Origin: Pseudofrankia inefficax
Lineage (GTDB): Bacteria; Actinomycetota; Actinomycetes; Frankiales; Frankiaceae
Length of the DNA stretch: 64,000 nt
Reading direction: 5' to 3'
Assembly (NCBI RefSeq): GCF_000166135.1
Contig: NC_014666.1
Location: 7,316,001 to 7,380,000 of the forward strand
Below, in pieces: positions 1 through 11,059 of the stretch. The translations under genes and the position numbers were made by a program. Numbering within the stretch: position 1 is the stretch's first letter; each line of letters begins with the position of its first letter. The notes under the pieces are model-generated. The model did no database searches, was not told the origin of the DNA, and was given only the letters and a program-made list of their open reading frames with translations.

Positions 1-141
1 CGTCTCCGGGAACCGCGCCGGGCGGCTTTTCCACGCGCCGCCAGAGCCGTGGAACGTGACCCTGCTCCAGCGCAGGCTAGTGATCTTGAATGGACTCCCG
101 TTTGATCGAGACGTGCACAGCCACACGGGCCGTGGACACCA

Positions 142-184
142 GGACGGCAGCCGTCTCAGGCGGGGGGTGAGACGGCTGCCGTCC
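142..184 (+). terminator. 17-bp perfect stem-loop upstream of the DUF397 gene
   Basis: Positions 142-158 and 168-184 are perfect reverse complements (17 bp) around a 9-base G-rich loop. Past a 2-base bulge, CCAG pairs with CTGG and lengthens the stem. There is no strong T tract, as is common for high-GC actinobacterial terminators. It most likely ends a transcript entering from the left edge. Because it lies 46 bp before the DUF397 start, an attenuator role is also possible. Confidence 0.6.
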
Positions 185-229
185 GCCTGGCTCGCGCGCA
201 GCGCCCCCGTTCACAGAGGAGGAAGGGGC

Positions 230-517
230 ATGGTGACCAACCAGACGCCCAGTCGCGGATCGCGCCTGGAGGCCGAAGCCGGAGGTGATACCAAGACGCC
301 GTCGCCCCTGGAGTGGCGCCGCACCAGTTTCTGTGGAATCGAAAACGCCTGCGTCGACGTCGCTTTCGCGTCGACCGGCATCGCGATGCGGGACTCGAAG
401 GACCCGGCCGGGCCGGTGCTGCTGTTCACCACCACCGAGTGGGCCGCTTTTCTCCGTGGCGTGCACAACGGTGAGTTCGAGCTTCCTCGGGGGGAGCTCG
501 AACGTCCGGGGTGCTAG
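230..517 (+). CDS. DUF397 domain protein
   Basis: A 95-residue protein. The ATG at 230 has the purine-rich Shine-Dalgarno GAGGAGGAAGG just upstream, so the longer frame running in from the left is not used. Residues 28-90 show the DUF397 pattern: a WRR-T-SFCG start, a central CVDVAFA strand, MRDSKDP, then a W-x-x-F-x-x-G-V-x-x-G-E-F end. DUF397 proteins are small actinobacterial proteins that usually sit beside XRE/DUF5753 regulators and are thought to work with them, partly in developmental control. Here the partner lies convergently only 32 bp away. The exact function is unknown. Confidence 0.85.
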   Translation: MVTNQTPSRGSRLEAEAGGDTKTPSPLEWRRTSFCGIENACVDVAFASTGIAMRDSKDPAGPVLLFTTTEWAAFLRGVHNGEFELPRGELERPGC

Positions 518-549
518 CCGCCCCGCCGACCGCCCCGGAAATGGCGCGG

Positions 550-1434
550 TCAGCCGCCGGTTCTCAGCTCCTTCACGCGTTTACTCATCATCTCCAGCGA
601 TATGTCCGGGGCCTGCGCAACTCGCTGCGCGCTGGCGAGTGCGTCGACATAGACCCGGACCGGGTCCGGTTCGTCGACGAAGGTCTGCTGGCCCAGTGCC
701 TCGGCGAAGACGACCGGGCTGAGGTCCTGGTCCTCGAAGCTGAACAGCGTGAAGCCGACGCCCTCGGCCGGGTGGACGGGCGCGTCGGACCGGACGATCT
801 GCACCACGACCCCGGCGCTCTCGGCGCACCGCAGCACGTGCTCCCACTGCGCGGCCATCAGCGGGCCGTCGCCGATCGTCCGGCGCAGCACGGCCTCATC
901 CATCAGGACGGTGAGCCTGGGCGCGTCGGGCCGGTCGAGTAGCCGTTGCCGGCGCTGGCGCAGCGCGACGCGGCGGGTCAGCAACTCGGGGGCCACGCCG
1001 TTGACCGAGCCCACCAGCGCCCGCGCGTAGTCGGCGGTCTGCAGCAGGCCCGGGATCAGGGAGGTGGCGTGGATCTCGATCGTGGCCGCGCCGTCCTCCA
1101 GACCGAAGAAGGTCCCCGAACCGGGCGGGACGACGTCGGAGAACTCCTGCCACCATTCCCGGCCGCGGGCGCGCCGGACCAGCTCCTCCAGGTCACGGCG
1201 TTCGGACTCGGCGAAGTCGATCAGGTGGGTGATCGCGGTGAGGTCCTGGATCCGGATCCCGGAGATCCCGGTCTCCATCCGGCTGACCTTCGCCGCGGAG
1301 CACTCCAGCCCGCGCGCCAGGTCCTCGATGGTGAGTCCGGCCCGCTGCCGATAGCGCCGCAGGCCCTGGGCGAGCCGCCGGCGCGCCAAGACCGCGTTCG
1401 TCGCCCTGTCTGCATCCGACCGCGCGGGAACCAT
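550..1434 (-). CDS. XRE-family regulator with DUF5753 domain
   Basis: A 294-residue DNA-binding regulator. Residues 20-75 form a Cro/CI-type helix-turn-helix (GLTIEDLARGLECSAAKVSR, then a METG turn). The rest matches DUF5753, including the EIHATSLIPGLLQTADYARA segment, a run of R/Q-rich repeats (RRVALRQRRQ) and a VGFTLFSF strand. This is the BldB/WhiJ-type actinobacterial partner of DUF397 proteins. The ATG at 1434 is preceded by GGAGG at about 9 bases; a second ATG at 1449 is in frame but has only a run of G before it. The gene is convergent with the DUF397 gene. Its targets cannot be read from the sequence. Confidence 0.85.
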   Translation of the reverse strand: MVPARSDADRATNAVLARRRLAQGLRRYRQRAGLTIEDLARGLECSAAKVSRMETGISGIRIQDLTAITHLIDFAESERRDLEELVRRARGREWWQEFSDVVPPGSGTFFGLEDGAATIEIHATSLIPGLLQTADYARALVGSVNGVAPELLTRRVALRQRRQRLLDRPDAPRLTVLMDEAVLRRTIGDGPLMAAQWEHVLRCAESAGVVVQIVRSDAPVHPAEGVGFTLFSFEDQDLSPVVFAEALGQQTFVDEPDPVRVYVDALASAQRVAQAPDISLEMMSKRVKELRTGG

Positions 1435-1886
1435 GACGAGATCCTCCATCCCCCCACCACAGCCGCCCGTACCCGGTTGACCAATCCAGGCAACCACACC
1501 GTAGGCTGGACGGAAATTTCTTCCTGCATATACAGGATGCAAATTACATCTGAACCTACAATGTGACCATGCCCCGGTACCAGTGCCGCCGCCGCGGGGG
1601 CTCGGCGGCCTGGTCCTGGGGCCTGCCGCGGGGGCGGAGCCGCGCTCTCCCGCGCTCCGCCCCCGCCAGACCTGGCACGCCCGTCGCTGCCTCATACGGG
1701 GGGGGTAGCGCCGGGCGGCCCGCCGACCGGAACGGCGGCGGCCGACCGGCTCCGGGACGCCGGGCCCACGCCACCCGCGCGCCCCGTTGAGCACTGCCGT
1801 TCATCGCGTCACCTTCCCTCATCTGGCTGTGTGACGCGCGAACCGCGAAACCACGAGACGTCCGACTAGACCGAGGGGACAGCGCG
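1435..1886. other. Intergenic region with AT-rich promoter segment and a GC hairpin
   Basis: This 452-bp divergent region holds no credible gene. Positions 1500-1562 are much richer in A/T than the surroundings and probably carry the promoter of the XRE gene. The segment includes the small inverted repeat CCTG-CATATA-CAGG, which could be an autoregulatory site. Positions 1628-1640 and 1654-1666 form a perfect 13-bp GC-rich stem with a 13-base loop, a terminator-like or structural hairpin. The frames reading through here have strongly skewed R/G/P composition and no family features. Confidence 0.4.
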
Positions 1887-2651
1887 ATGAGGGGCGCCGA
1901 GCCGCTGATCGGCCAGGAGCGGTGGGTCCTGGTCTACGAGTACACGCCGCAGCGGGCGCAGAAGGCGTCCGGTACCAGGATCGACATCGGCGGGACCCTG
2001 GACATCGGCCGCGAGGGAATGCTGGCGCTCGGGGTCGAGGTGTGGAGCGAGGGCATCTCCCGCAAGGCGGTCGTGGTGACGGCCACCGAGTCCGGCTGGG
2101 AGGTCTCCGTACCCAACCGGCACGGCGCGGTCCTTCACCCGTGGGGTCAGGCGCCGCGGAAGATGTCCGCGACCGAGCACATCTCCTGGCCGCGAGCCGC
2201 GATCCGGGTTCTCAACGCCGAGCCGGTCGACAAGCCGGGCGGCACGCACCACTGGGTGCTGCTCGAGGCCGACCGGCTGCCGATCACGAAGGCCGGCCCG
2301 AGCCCGGCGCGGAACACCACGACCATCACGTTCACACCGCCGCCGCCGACGCCGCTGACCGAGAAGCAGGACGCGGCGCTGCGGCACGTGTTCGCCGAGC
2401 TGCTGGCCTGGCCACCCCGGCTGCCGGCGAAGCCGCGGACGCTGGAGGCCACCGGCCGTCACCTCGGCGGCGTCACCGAGGAGGCCATCCGCGAACGGCT
2501 GCGCCCCGTCCGCGACCGCGCGCTGCGGCTCGGGCTGGCCGACCGGGTGGGCCTGACCGACCCCCAGTACCTCTACTGGCTCGTCGAGAACGGCTTCGTC
2601 ACCCCGCCGCACGGCACCGACCACCGCGTCCAGCTGCCCTGGCTGGAGTGA
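1887..2651 (+). CDS. FHA-like domain protein with C-terminal winged-helix-like region
   Basis: A 254-residue cytoplasmic protein. Residues 30-100 have an FHA-like layout: LDIGR, then EGISRKAVVVTATESGW, and a following N-x-H-G turn. In classical FHA domains these positions (GR, SRxH, NG) bind phosphothreonine; here the SRxH histidine is replaced, so phosphopeptide binding is uncertain. Residues 145-230 begin after a TPPPPTP linker and form a helical region (TEKQDAALRHVFAELL, then EEAIRERLRPVRDRALRLG) that looks like a winged-helix domain. The ATG at 1887 is preceded by a GAGGGG ribosome site. The gene stands alone ahead of recQ. No specific function is claimed. Confidence 0.6.
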   Translation: MRGAEPLIGQERWVLVYEYTPQRAQKASGTRIDIGGTLDIGREGMLALGVEVWSEGISRKAVVVTATESGWEVSVPNRHGAVLHPWGQAPRKMSATEHISWPRAAIRVLNAEPVDKPGGTHHWVLLEADRLPITKAGPSPARNTTTITFTPPPPTPLTEKQDAALRHVFAELLAWPPRLPAKPRTLEATGRHLGGVTEEAIRERLRPVRDRALRLGLADRVGLTDPQYLYWLVENGFVTPPHGTDHRVQLPWLE

Positions 2652-2773
2652 CGGGCCGCGGGCGGGCCCGCCCGCCGCGGCGAGGCGCGGAACCGGTCGC
2701 GGCGGCGTGCCCGGTTGTCCACAGGTAGCCGGCGGGTGACGCCGGTGTCGGACCTGGCTCCTACAGTGGCGGG

Positions 2774-4717
<1,944 letters not shown>

Positions 4718-4827
4718 CCTCCGCTCGGCGCCGAGCACCCAGCACCGAACGCCCGCGATCGCACACCGACCACTCGCCGCCGCACGCCCACCCGCCGCCG
4801 GCCGCCACAGCCCACTGGCACGGCCAA

Positions 4828-4900
4828 GATCGCCCTTTCAGCCCTCCCGTGGTCGCGATTCGGGCTGTTTCGCAACCACGGCAGGGCCAAGACGGCGATC
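4828..4900. repeat. 73-bp palindromic intergenic element, copy 1
   Basis: The element begins GATCGCC and ends GGCGATC and folds into one long imperfect hairpin. The inner arms are GCCCTCCCGTGGT and ACCACGGCAGGGC. It lies between the convergent recQ and ABC ATPase genes. Four further copies of exactly the same length occur at 12513, 57153, 58303 and 61101. The role is unknown; REP-like, terminator-like or mobile palindrome are all possible. Confidence 0.8.
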
Positions 4901-4979
4901 ATGGCTGGCCTGGCCCGCCAGGCCGGGCCGGCGGGCGAGACTGGCCCGGCGGACGGTCAGGCCCGGCGGCGGGGTCTGG

Positions 4980-6263
4980 CTAGGCTCGGGCCGGGGCCGT
5001 GACAAGTACCGGGCGCTCGGCGAGGGTGACCCGGACCTCGGCGCCGGGGGCAAGGTCACCGACCTGGATGGTGGCCACGTCGGCGACGACGAGGCCCGCC
5101 GTGTCGGCGGTGGCGTCGGCGAGTTCGGCGCTGCCCTTGCCACCGACGGCCGCGCGCGCGACGCCGGGCAGCTCGACCTGAACGCGGGTGATCGCGCCCC
5201 GGAACGAACGCTGCACGACCCGTCCGAGCGAGCCTCGGCCGTCGCCCGCCGCGCCGTCGGACACGGCGGTGACGACGACCGCCTCGGGCCGGACGAGGAC
5301 GTCGACGTCGCCCGCCAGGTTCTGGGAGCCGACCTCCAGCACGGGGAGCCGCTGCCCGGTCACCTCGACGGTGCCACCGTCGGTGAGCGTGCCGGGCAGC
5401 CGGTTGACCGTGCCGACGAACTCGGCGACGAACGGCGTCTCGGGCCAGGCGTAGACGATCTCGGGGGCGGCGAGCTGCTCCAGCTGCCCGGAGCGCATGA
5501 CGCCGACCCGGTCGGCCATCGAGAGCGCCTCCTCCTGGTCGTGCGTGACGAACAGGGTGGTGATCCCGAGCCGGGTCTGCAGCGACCGGATCTCGTCGCG
5601 CAGCTGGGCGCGCACCTGGGCGTCCAGCGCCGAGAGCGGCTCGTCGAGCAGCAGCACCCGCGGTTCGATCGCGAGCGCGCGGGCGAGCGCGACCCGCTGC
5701 TGCTGGCCGCCGGACAGTTGGTGCTGGTACTGGCCGGCCTGCGCGCCGAGCCCGACCAGCTCCAGCAGCTCACCGGCACGCGCCCTGCGCTTGCGGGCCG
5801 GCATCCGGCGCAGCCGCAGCCCGAAGGCGACGTTGTCCAGCGCGGTCAGGTTCGGGAACAGGCTGTAGGCCTGGAACACCATGCCCATGCCGCGCTTGTT
5901 CGCCGGGACGCCGGTGACGTCGGTACCGCCGACGACGATCTCGCCGGAGTCGGGCCGCTCGAAGCCGGCGAGCGCCCGCAGCGCCGTCGTCTTGCCGCAG
6001 CCGCTGGGCCCGAGCAGCGCGACCAGCTCGCCCGGGCTGATCGTCAGTGACAGGCCGTCAAGCGCCCGCACCGCTCCGTAGGAACGGCGCAGGTCGCGCA
6101 TCTCGATCCCGACCGCGCCCGCGACCGGACCGGCCAGGCCTGTCCCGGCTGGCCCGCCCGGTCCCGGGAGCGCGGCCGCCGCGGCGACCTCGCCGGTCTT
6201 GCCCGTGTCCTCGACCCCGCCGGCCTCGCCGGCGGTCTCGTCCGCCATCGCGGTCTCGCCCAC
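4980..6263 (-). CDS. ABC importer ATPase, probable aminophosphonate (PhnT-like)
   Basis: A 427-residue ATPase of the importer class that includes PotA, FbpC and PhnT. It has Walker A GPSGCGKT, the signature LSGGQQQR, Walker B VLLLDEPLSALD and the H-loop FVTHDQEE. A C-terminal TOBE-like region (about residues 290-425) follows and typically contacts the permeases. An alanine/glycine-rich N-terminal stretch of about 45 residues precedes the domain. The GTG start at 6263 sits behind a GGGGGG ribosome site and 3 bp after the permease stop; an ATG at 6248 is an alternative. It is the last gene of the binding protein-permease-permease-ATPase operon. Substrate is inferred from neighbouring phosphonate-type enzymes. 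Confidence 0.85.
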   Translation of the reverse strand: MGETAMADETAGEAGGVEDTGKTGEVAAAAALPGPGGPAGTGLAGPVAGAVGIEMRDLRRSYGAVRALDGLSLTISPGELVALLGPSGCGKTTALRALAGFERPDSGEIVVGGTDVTGVPANKRGMGMVFQAYSLFPNLTALDNVAFGLRLRRMPARKRRARAGELLELVGLGAQAGQYQHQLSGGQQQRVALARALAIEPRVLLLDEPLSALDAQVRAQLRDEIRSLQTRLGITTLFVTHDQEEALSMADRVGVMRSGQLEQLAAPEIVYAWPETPFVAEFVGTVNRLPGTLTDGGTVEVTGQRLPVLEVGSQNLAGDVDVLVRPEAVVVTAVSDGAAGDGRGSLGRVVQRSFRGAITRVQVELPGVARAAVGGKGSAELADATADTAGLVVADVATIQVGDLAPGAEVRVTLAERPVLVTAPARA

Positions 6264-6265
6264 GG

Positions 6266-7147
6266 CTAGAACCCCCCAAGGATGTTCGCCTGGCGGCCGC
6301 GCCGGCTGCCAAGCGTGATGAGCAGCATCAGCAGGATCCAGGTCAGCAGCAGCGACATCATCGACACCGCGACCGAGACGCCGGCCTGCGTCTGGGCGAC
6401 CGAGACCACCCAGACCGGGAACGTCACCCACAGCAGCACGCTCGCCATCGCGAACTCGCCGAGTACGAGCGCGACGGTCATGACGGCCGCGCCGAGCACC
6501 GCGGTGCGCAGGTTCGGCAGCACGACCCGGAACAGCTCGGTCGCCCAGCCGCCGCCGAGGCTGCGCGACGCCTCGACGAGCGTCTTGAGGTCGATCGCGC
6601 TCATGCCGGCGTCCAGCGACCGGTACGCGAACGGCAGGGCGAGGATGACGTACTCGAAGCCGAGGCCGTAGGACGACGACAGCATCCAGGACGGCCCCTT
6701 CGAGCTGAACGCCCCCAGGAAGCCCACGACGAGCACGATCGGCGGGATCACGAGCGGCAACACCGTGATCGTCTCGATCACCCGCCGCAGCCAGGGGAAC
6801 CGCAGGTGCACCAACGTCATCGTCGGGACCAGCAGCGCGAGCATGATCACGACGGACATCAGCGCCAGCTTGGCCGACAGCCACAGCGCCGAGCCGAAGC
6901 CCGGCATCTTCGCGAACTGGCGGTACGAGGCGAAGGAGTAGCCGCCATGCGGGTCATGCAGGCTGAACTCGAACGACGCGGCCAGCGGCAGCAGGAAGAA
7001 CACCGCGGCCACCAGGAAGACGGCCCAGCGCCAGGCGTTGACCCGGATCACCGTCCAGGCTCGGTTCCCGCCGGGGCGGCGCGCCCGCGTGGCGCTCGCC
7101 GGCGCCGGCGGGGCGGCGAACCGGTCCTCTGTCGTCACCGCAGCCAT
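6266..7147 (-). CDS. ABC importer permease, PhnV-like
   Basis: A 293-residue inner-membrane permease with six predicted membrane helices, the first at about residues 39-60. The cytoplasmic EAA loop, which docks with the ATPase, reads EASRSLGGGWATELFRVVLP near residue 195. This is a BPD_transp_1 protein of the PotC/PhnV type. It overlaps the upstream permease gene by 13 bp and is followed within 3 bp by the ATPase gene, so the subunits are almost certainly cotranscribed and translationally coupled. Confidence 0.85.
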   Translation of the reverse strand: MAAVTTEDRFAAPPAPASATRARRPGGNRAWTVIRVNAWRWAVFLVAAVFFLLPLAASFEFSLHDPHGGYSFASYRQFAKMPGFGSALWLSAKLALMSVVIMLALLVPTMTLVHLRFPWLRRVIETITVLPLVIPPIVLVVGFLGAFSSKGPSWMLSSSYGLGFEYVILALPFAYRSLDAGMSAIDLKTLVEASRSLGGGWATELFRVVLPNLRTAVLGAAVMTVALVLGEFAMASVLLWVTFPVWVVSVAQTQAGVSVAVSMMSLLLTWILLMLLITLGSRRGRQANILGGF

Positions 7148-8175
7148 CGGGACGCCCTCCGGGTCAGCAGGGTGTAGCCGACCATCACGATCGCGATCAC
7201 CAGGATCATCTCGAAGCCCAGCGCCTTGCCCACGTTCTGGCTACCGGCGATGACGTTCCCGGAGACCAGGTTGCCGATCTTGATCGGGACCAGCGAGACC
7301 GTGCCGGCGGTCAGGGCCTGCGCCGTGGCGTAGGCAGCGAACGAGCTACCGAACAGCAGCAGGAACGAGCCCGCGATCGACGGGAAGAGCACCGGCAGGC
7401 CGACGTGGCGCCAGAAGGCCCAGGTCGAGGCGCCGAGGCCCTGCGCGGCCTCCCGCCACTGCGGGCGCAGCCCCTCCAGCGCCGGCGTGATCGCCAGCAC
7501 CATCAGCGGCACCTGGAAGTAGGTGTAGACGACGGCGACACCGCTGAATGTGTAAAGGTTGAATCCCAACGACGACAGGCTGATCCCGATGTCCTTGAGC
7601 CACCGGGTGGCGAGGCCCGTCGTGCCGAGAGTGGCGATGAAGGCGAACGCCAGCGGGACCCCGCCGAAGTTCGCGAACACGCCGGAGGCGGTGGTGACCA
7701 CCCGGCGCAGCCAGGTGTTGCGCTTGGTCGTCAGCACCGCCTGCGCGAGCAGGCCGCCGAAGACGACGCCGATCGCCGCGGTCAGCAGCGAGACCTCGAT
7801 GCTGGTGATGAACGCCGTCCGGTAGAGACCCTCGAAGCTCGTCCGGATGTTGCCCAGCGTCCACGCGCCGTCGTCGGTCTTGAACGAGTCCACGATGACC
7901 GCCACGGTCGGGAACCCGAGGAAGATCACCGCGTAGGCGAAGAAGGGGAGGGTGCCGAGCAGCGCCAGCCCGTCCCCTCGAACCACCCGCTGGGCCATCC
8001 GGGCCAGCGGCCGCGCGCCGCCCGCTACGGCGGCGCCGGCCGGCTCGGGTGAGCCGGCCGGCGGGGCGCCGTCGGGCGCGGACGCGGCAGTGCCGGGGCG
8101 GTCGCCCGCCCCGGCACCGGTGGACGCCTCTGTTACTTCAGGCCAAGAGCTGGCCCCGGCGTCCGACGAGCTCAC
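7135..8175 (-). CDS. ABC importer permease, PhnU-like
   Basis: A 346-residue permease. A long hydrophilic, alanine/proline/glycine-rich N-terminus of about 75 residues precedes six predicted membrane helices, beginning with GLALLGTLPFFAYAVIFLGF. The EAA loop is EAAQGLGASTWAFWRHVGLP. It pairs with the next permease to form the transmembrane channel. It starts 1 bp after the binding-protein stop codon and overlaps the next gene, indicating one operon. The family also transports iron, polyamines and thiamine, so substrate assignment rests on context. Confidence 0.85.
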   Translation of the reverse strand: MSSSDAGASSWPEVTEASTGAGAGDRPGTAASAPDGAPPAGSPEPAGAAVAGGARPLARMAQRVVRGDGLALLGTLPFFAYAVIFLGFPTVAVIVDSFKTDDGAWTLGNIRTSFEGLYRTAFITSIEVSLLTAAIGVVFGGLLAQAVLTTKRNTWLRRVVTTASGVFANFGGVPLAFAFIATLGTTGLATRWLKDIGISLSSLGFNLYTFSGVAVVYTYFQVPLMVLAITPALEGLRPQWREAAQGLGASTWAFWRHVGLPVLFPSIAGSFLLLFGSSFAAYATAQALTAGTVSLVPIKIGNLVSGNVIAGSQNVGKALGFEMILVIAIVMVGYTLLTRRASRWLR

Positions 8176-8176
8176 G

Positions 8177-9358
8177 TCACGCGCCCCCGACCATCTTCGC
8201 CCAGTTGTCGGCGAGGACCTTCTGCGCCGCGGTCAGCTGCGCGTCGGTCGGGTACTTCGTGTCGGACGGAGCCGGCGGGAGCGCGGCGGCCAGGGCCTTG
8301 TCCACCGTGCCGGCCGTGGTCATCGCGGGGAGCTCGACCGGGCGGGCCCGGCCCTTCAGCCAGAGGTTCTGGCCCTCGGCCGAGTAGAGGTACTCCTCCC
8401 AGAGGCGCGCGGCGGCCGGGTGCGGCGCGGTCGCGTTGATCGCCTGGTCGTAGTACGCGGCGTAGGACGAGTCACTCGGAATGTTGATCTTATACTGGCC
8501 ACCGGACATCTTGTCGGCGACCGAGCCCGCGTTCAGGTAGTCCCACCAGAGCAGGATCGGCGTCTCGCCGCTCTGCACGGTGGCCGGAGTGCCCTTGGTC
8601 GGGACGAAGTTGCCGCTCTTGCGCAGGTCGGCGAAGTACTGGATGCCGGGCATGATGTTGTCGAACGAGCCGCCGTTGGCGAGCGACGCGGCCATGACGG
8701 CGGCGAACGCCGCGCCGGCCTGGGTCGGGTCACCGTTGATGGCGATCTTGCCCTTGTACTCGGGCTTCTTCAGGTCGGCGAAGCTCTTCGGCGGGTCAGT
8801 GATGACCTTCGAGTCGTAGCCGATCGAGACGTAGCCGCCGTAGTCGGCGAACCACTTGCCGTCCGGGTCCTTCAGGCCGCTGTCGATGTCGTTCCAGCTC
8901 GCGACCTTGTACGGGGCGAGCAGGCCCTCCGACTCGGCCTGCAGCGCGAAGGAGTTGCCGACGTCGAGCACGTCGGGCGCCCGGCTCTGGCCCTTGAGCT
9001 GCTTGACCGCGCTGATCTCGTCGGCGCTGGAGCCGTCCGGGTTGGCACTGTTGATCTTGATGCCGTACTTCTTGGTGAAGCTGCTGATGATCTCGCCGTA
9101 GTTGGCCCAGTCCGGCGGGAGGGTGATGACGTTGAGCTGCCCCTCCTTCTTGGCCGCCGCGACCAGCGCGTCCATGCCACCGAAGTCGGCCGCAGACGTC
9201 GCCTTGGAAGCATCCACCTTGGCGCCAGCCGTGGCGCCTCCGCCGCTCGACGAACCGCTGCTCCCGCCGCAGGCGGCGGCGAGCAGGCCCACGACGACCG
9301 TTCCGGCGGCAACCAGCTGCAGCTGCCGGCCGACCGGTCGACTCCCTACAAACTTCAC
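8177..9358 (-). CDS. Substrate-binding lipoprotein of the aminophosphonate-type ABC importer
   Basis: A 393-residue extracellular binding protein. The GTG start at 9358 follows a GGGGGG ribosome site and gives a compact lipoprotein signal peptide (positive KFVGSR, hydrophobic core, LLAAAC with Cys30), followed by a Ser/Gly-rich tether. The mature part is a SBP_bac_8/PotD-like fold. Recognisable segments are EGQLNVITLPPDW, a DVLDVGNSFALQ strand and the hinge VSIGYDS. It is first in the importer operon. Aminophosphonate binding is inferred from the FAD oxidase and HAD hydrolase next door; an iron or polyamine ligand cannot be excluded from sequence alone. Confidence 0.8.
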   Translation of the reverse strand: MKFVGSRPVGRQLQLVAAGTVVVGLLAAACGGSSGSSSGGGATAGAKVDASKATSAADFGGMDALVAAAKKEGQLNVITLPPDWANYGEIISSFTKKYGIKINSANPDGSSADEISAVKQLKGQSRAPDVLDVGNSFALQAESEGLLAPYKVASWNDIDSGLKDPDGKWFADYGGYVSIGYDSKVITDPPKSFADLKKPEYKGKIAINGDPTQAGAAFAAVMAASLANGGSFDNIMPGIQYFADLRKSGNFVPTKGTPATVQSGETPILLWWDYLNAGSVADKMSGGQYKINIPSDSSYAAYYDQAINATAPHPAAARLWEEYLYSAEGQNLWLKGRARPVELPAMTTAGTVDKALAAALPPAPSDTKYPTDAQLTAAQKVLADNWAKMVGGA

Positions 9359-9753
9359 GAGCCCCCCAGGGCCAGATCGTTCCCTCCGGCGCGCAGCCAC
9401 GGCGCCTCGATGCGGGCGCGCCACGACGGTCGACCGCCTGCCGTCAGCGACGGCACCGGCCAACCGGGCGGGCGTCCGAGCGGGCCCCGTGAGTTCGCTC
9501 CGGACTTGTCCGCGCAACGGTGACGTGCACGCATGACCAGTTGGTATACGGAAGTTGAGCGCAATCCTGTCGATGGGCGAACATCCCGGCCATTGACGCC
9601 CACTACCCGCCAAAAAATGAAAGGACGCAGAATTAACCCAGAACGGACGATGACGCGACGAACGCTCGACGCTAATTTTCAGCACATCAGTTGGCAAAGT
9701 CGGCTGTAGCCGGCCGGTCCGCGGGCTGGGACACGGAACCGTTCAGGTAACGG
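9359..9753. other. Leader region of the importer operon
   Basis: A 395-bp stretch without a gene between the FAD oxidase stop and the binding-protein start, both on the minus strand. Positions 9540-9720 are clearly richer in A/T than the surroundings (for example CCAAAAAATGAAAGG and GCTAATTTTCAGC), which suits a promoter and 5' leader for the importer. No clear repeat, riboswitch or terminator was recognised. Confidence 0.35.
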
Positions 9754-10893
9754 TCATGCGCACAGGTCAGCGACGACCTGGGCCGCCAGACCGTGGCAGG
9801 TCGTCATGCCGATGCCGGTGGTCACCGCGACGACCCGCACGCCGGCCAGCGGGCTCTCGACCAGGAACTCCCGGTCCGGGGCGGTCGCGTAGCAGCCGCG
9901 CCACCGCTCCCGCACCGCGAGCTCGGCGACCGGGACACCGAGCAGGTCCGCCGTCTCGGCGAGCAGCAGGTCGTCGACCCGCTCGTCGTGGAACGGGTGG
10001 TGGGTGACGGCCCGCTCGTGGGTGTCCCCGATGAGCAGGTCCCCGTCGGGAAGCTGGGTGAACATGAGGTTCATGTCGACGGCGAGCAGGTCGGGGCGCT
10101 CGGCCTCGAACCGGGCCCGCAGCGCCGGCAGCGACGGGCAGTCCGCGAAACCGGCGTAGCGCAGCAGCGACAGGCCGGTCAGCACGCCCGGCCCGAACCG
10201 TTCGACGGCCAGCCCGCCGGGCGCGAGCGGCGCGGCGACCCGCAGCATCTGCAACACGCACCGTCTGACCTCGGCCCGCTCGGCGATCTCCGGGTAGAGC
10301 CGGTCGAGGTCGTGCCCGGTGGCCAGCACGATCGCGGGCGCCGCCAGCTCACCGCGCGCGGTGCGCAGCACGCCCGGTGCGGCCTCCAGGGCGGCCGTAC
10401 GCCAGAAGAAGGTGACGCCCTCGGCGGCGAGCCAGCGGGCGATCGCGCCGACGGCCTCCCGCGGGTTCACCCTGACGTCCCACGGCAGGAAGGCGCCGCC
10501 GACCAGCGCCTTCGCCCGCACCGGCACCCGCGCGCGCACCCCGTCCGCGTCCAGCACCTCGACCGGGGCCACGCCGGCCGCGGCGAACTCGCGCAGCACG
10601 GCCAGCTCCTCGGCCGACCGCGCGGCGACCACCGTGCCGGTCGGCTCGGCGTAGAAGCCGGCGAGCCGGCCGAGCTCCAGCCAGCGCTCCCTGGCCACCT
10701 TCGCGTAGCCGAGCGCCTCGCCGGCCTGACCTGTCACGCAGCCGTGGCCGAAGTTGCGCACCGAGGCGCCGCGGGCGAACGCGTCGCGCTCGACGACCGC
10801 GACCCGCAGCCCGCGGCGCAATCCCTCCGCCGCGTGCGCCAGGCCGACGATTCCCGCGCCCGCCACCACCAGATCGAATGCACCCAGCCGCAT
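9754..10893 (-). CDS. FAD-dependent oxidoreductase, aminophosphonate-associated (TIGR03364-like)
   Basis: A 379-residue DAO-fold flavoenzyme. The N-terminal dinucleotide motif is VVAGAGIVGLAHA, followed by an acidic VVERD strand. The SVRNFGHG-CVTGQ segment is the hallmark of the TIGR03364 family, which is found with phosphonatase-like hydrolases and phosphonate transporters. The C-terminal FAD motif is TGIGMTTCHGLA. It probably oxidises an aminophosphonate or an N-alkylated relative to the aldehyde, feeding the HAD hydrolase encoded divergently. The ATG at 10893 was chosen because the Rossmann strand follows directly; an in-frame ATG at 10905 is also possible. Family known, substrate inferred. 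Confidence 0.85.
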   Translation of the reverse strand: MRLGAFDLVVAGAGIVGLAHAAEGLRRGLRVAVVERDAFARGASVRNFGHGCVTGQAGEALGYAKVARERWLELGRLAGFYAEPTGTVVAARSAEELAVLREFAAAGVAPVEVLDADGVRARVPVRAKALVGGAFLPWDVRVNPREAVGAIARWLAAEGVTFFWRTAALEAAPGVLRTARGELAAPAIVLATGHDLDRLYPEIAERAEVRRCVLQMLRVAAPLAPGGLAVERFGPGVLTGLSLLRYAGFADCPSLPALRARFEAERPDLLAVDMNLMFTQLPDGDLLIGDTHERAVTHHPFHDERVDDLLLAETADLLGVPVAELAVRERWRGCYATAPDREFLVESPLAGVRVVAVTTGIGMTTCHGLAAQVVADLCA

Positions 10894-11059
10894 AGGGCCG
10901 AGCATGGCCGACGGACCCGCCGAAATGCACGTCGTCGCCCGGACGAGACTCACCTGACACTCGGGGCCGAGAAATGCTGGTCACCGTCGTGGGAAGGTGT
11001 TCGGTGGCTGTTCACGTCGCGCCCACCGAGCAGTCAGCCGTTCCAGGAAAGGTGAACAC

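Noticed and set aside
6264-6884. N-terminal extension of the importer ATPase to 634 residues
   Set aside because: The extension lies over the permease gene on the same strand in another frame. The ribosome site before 6263 and operon spacing support the shorter form.
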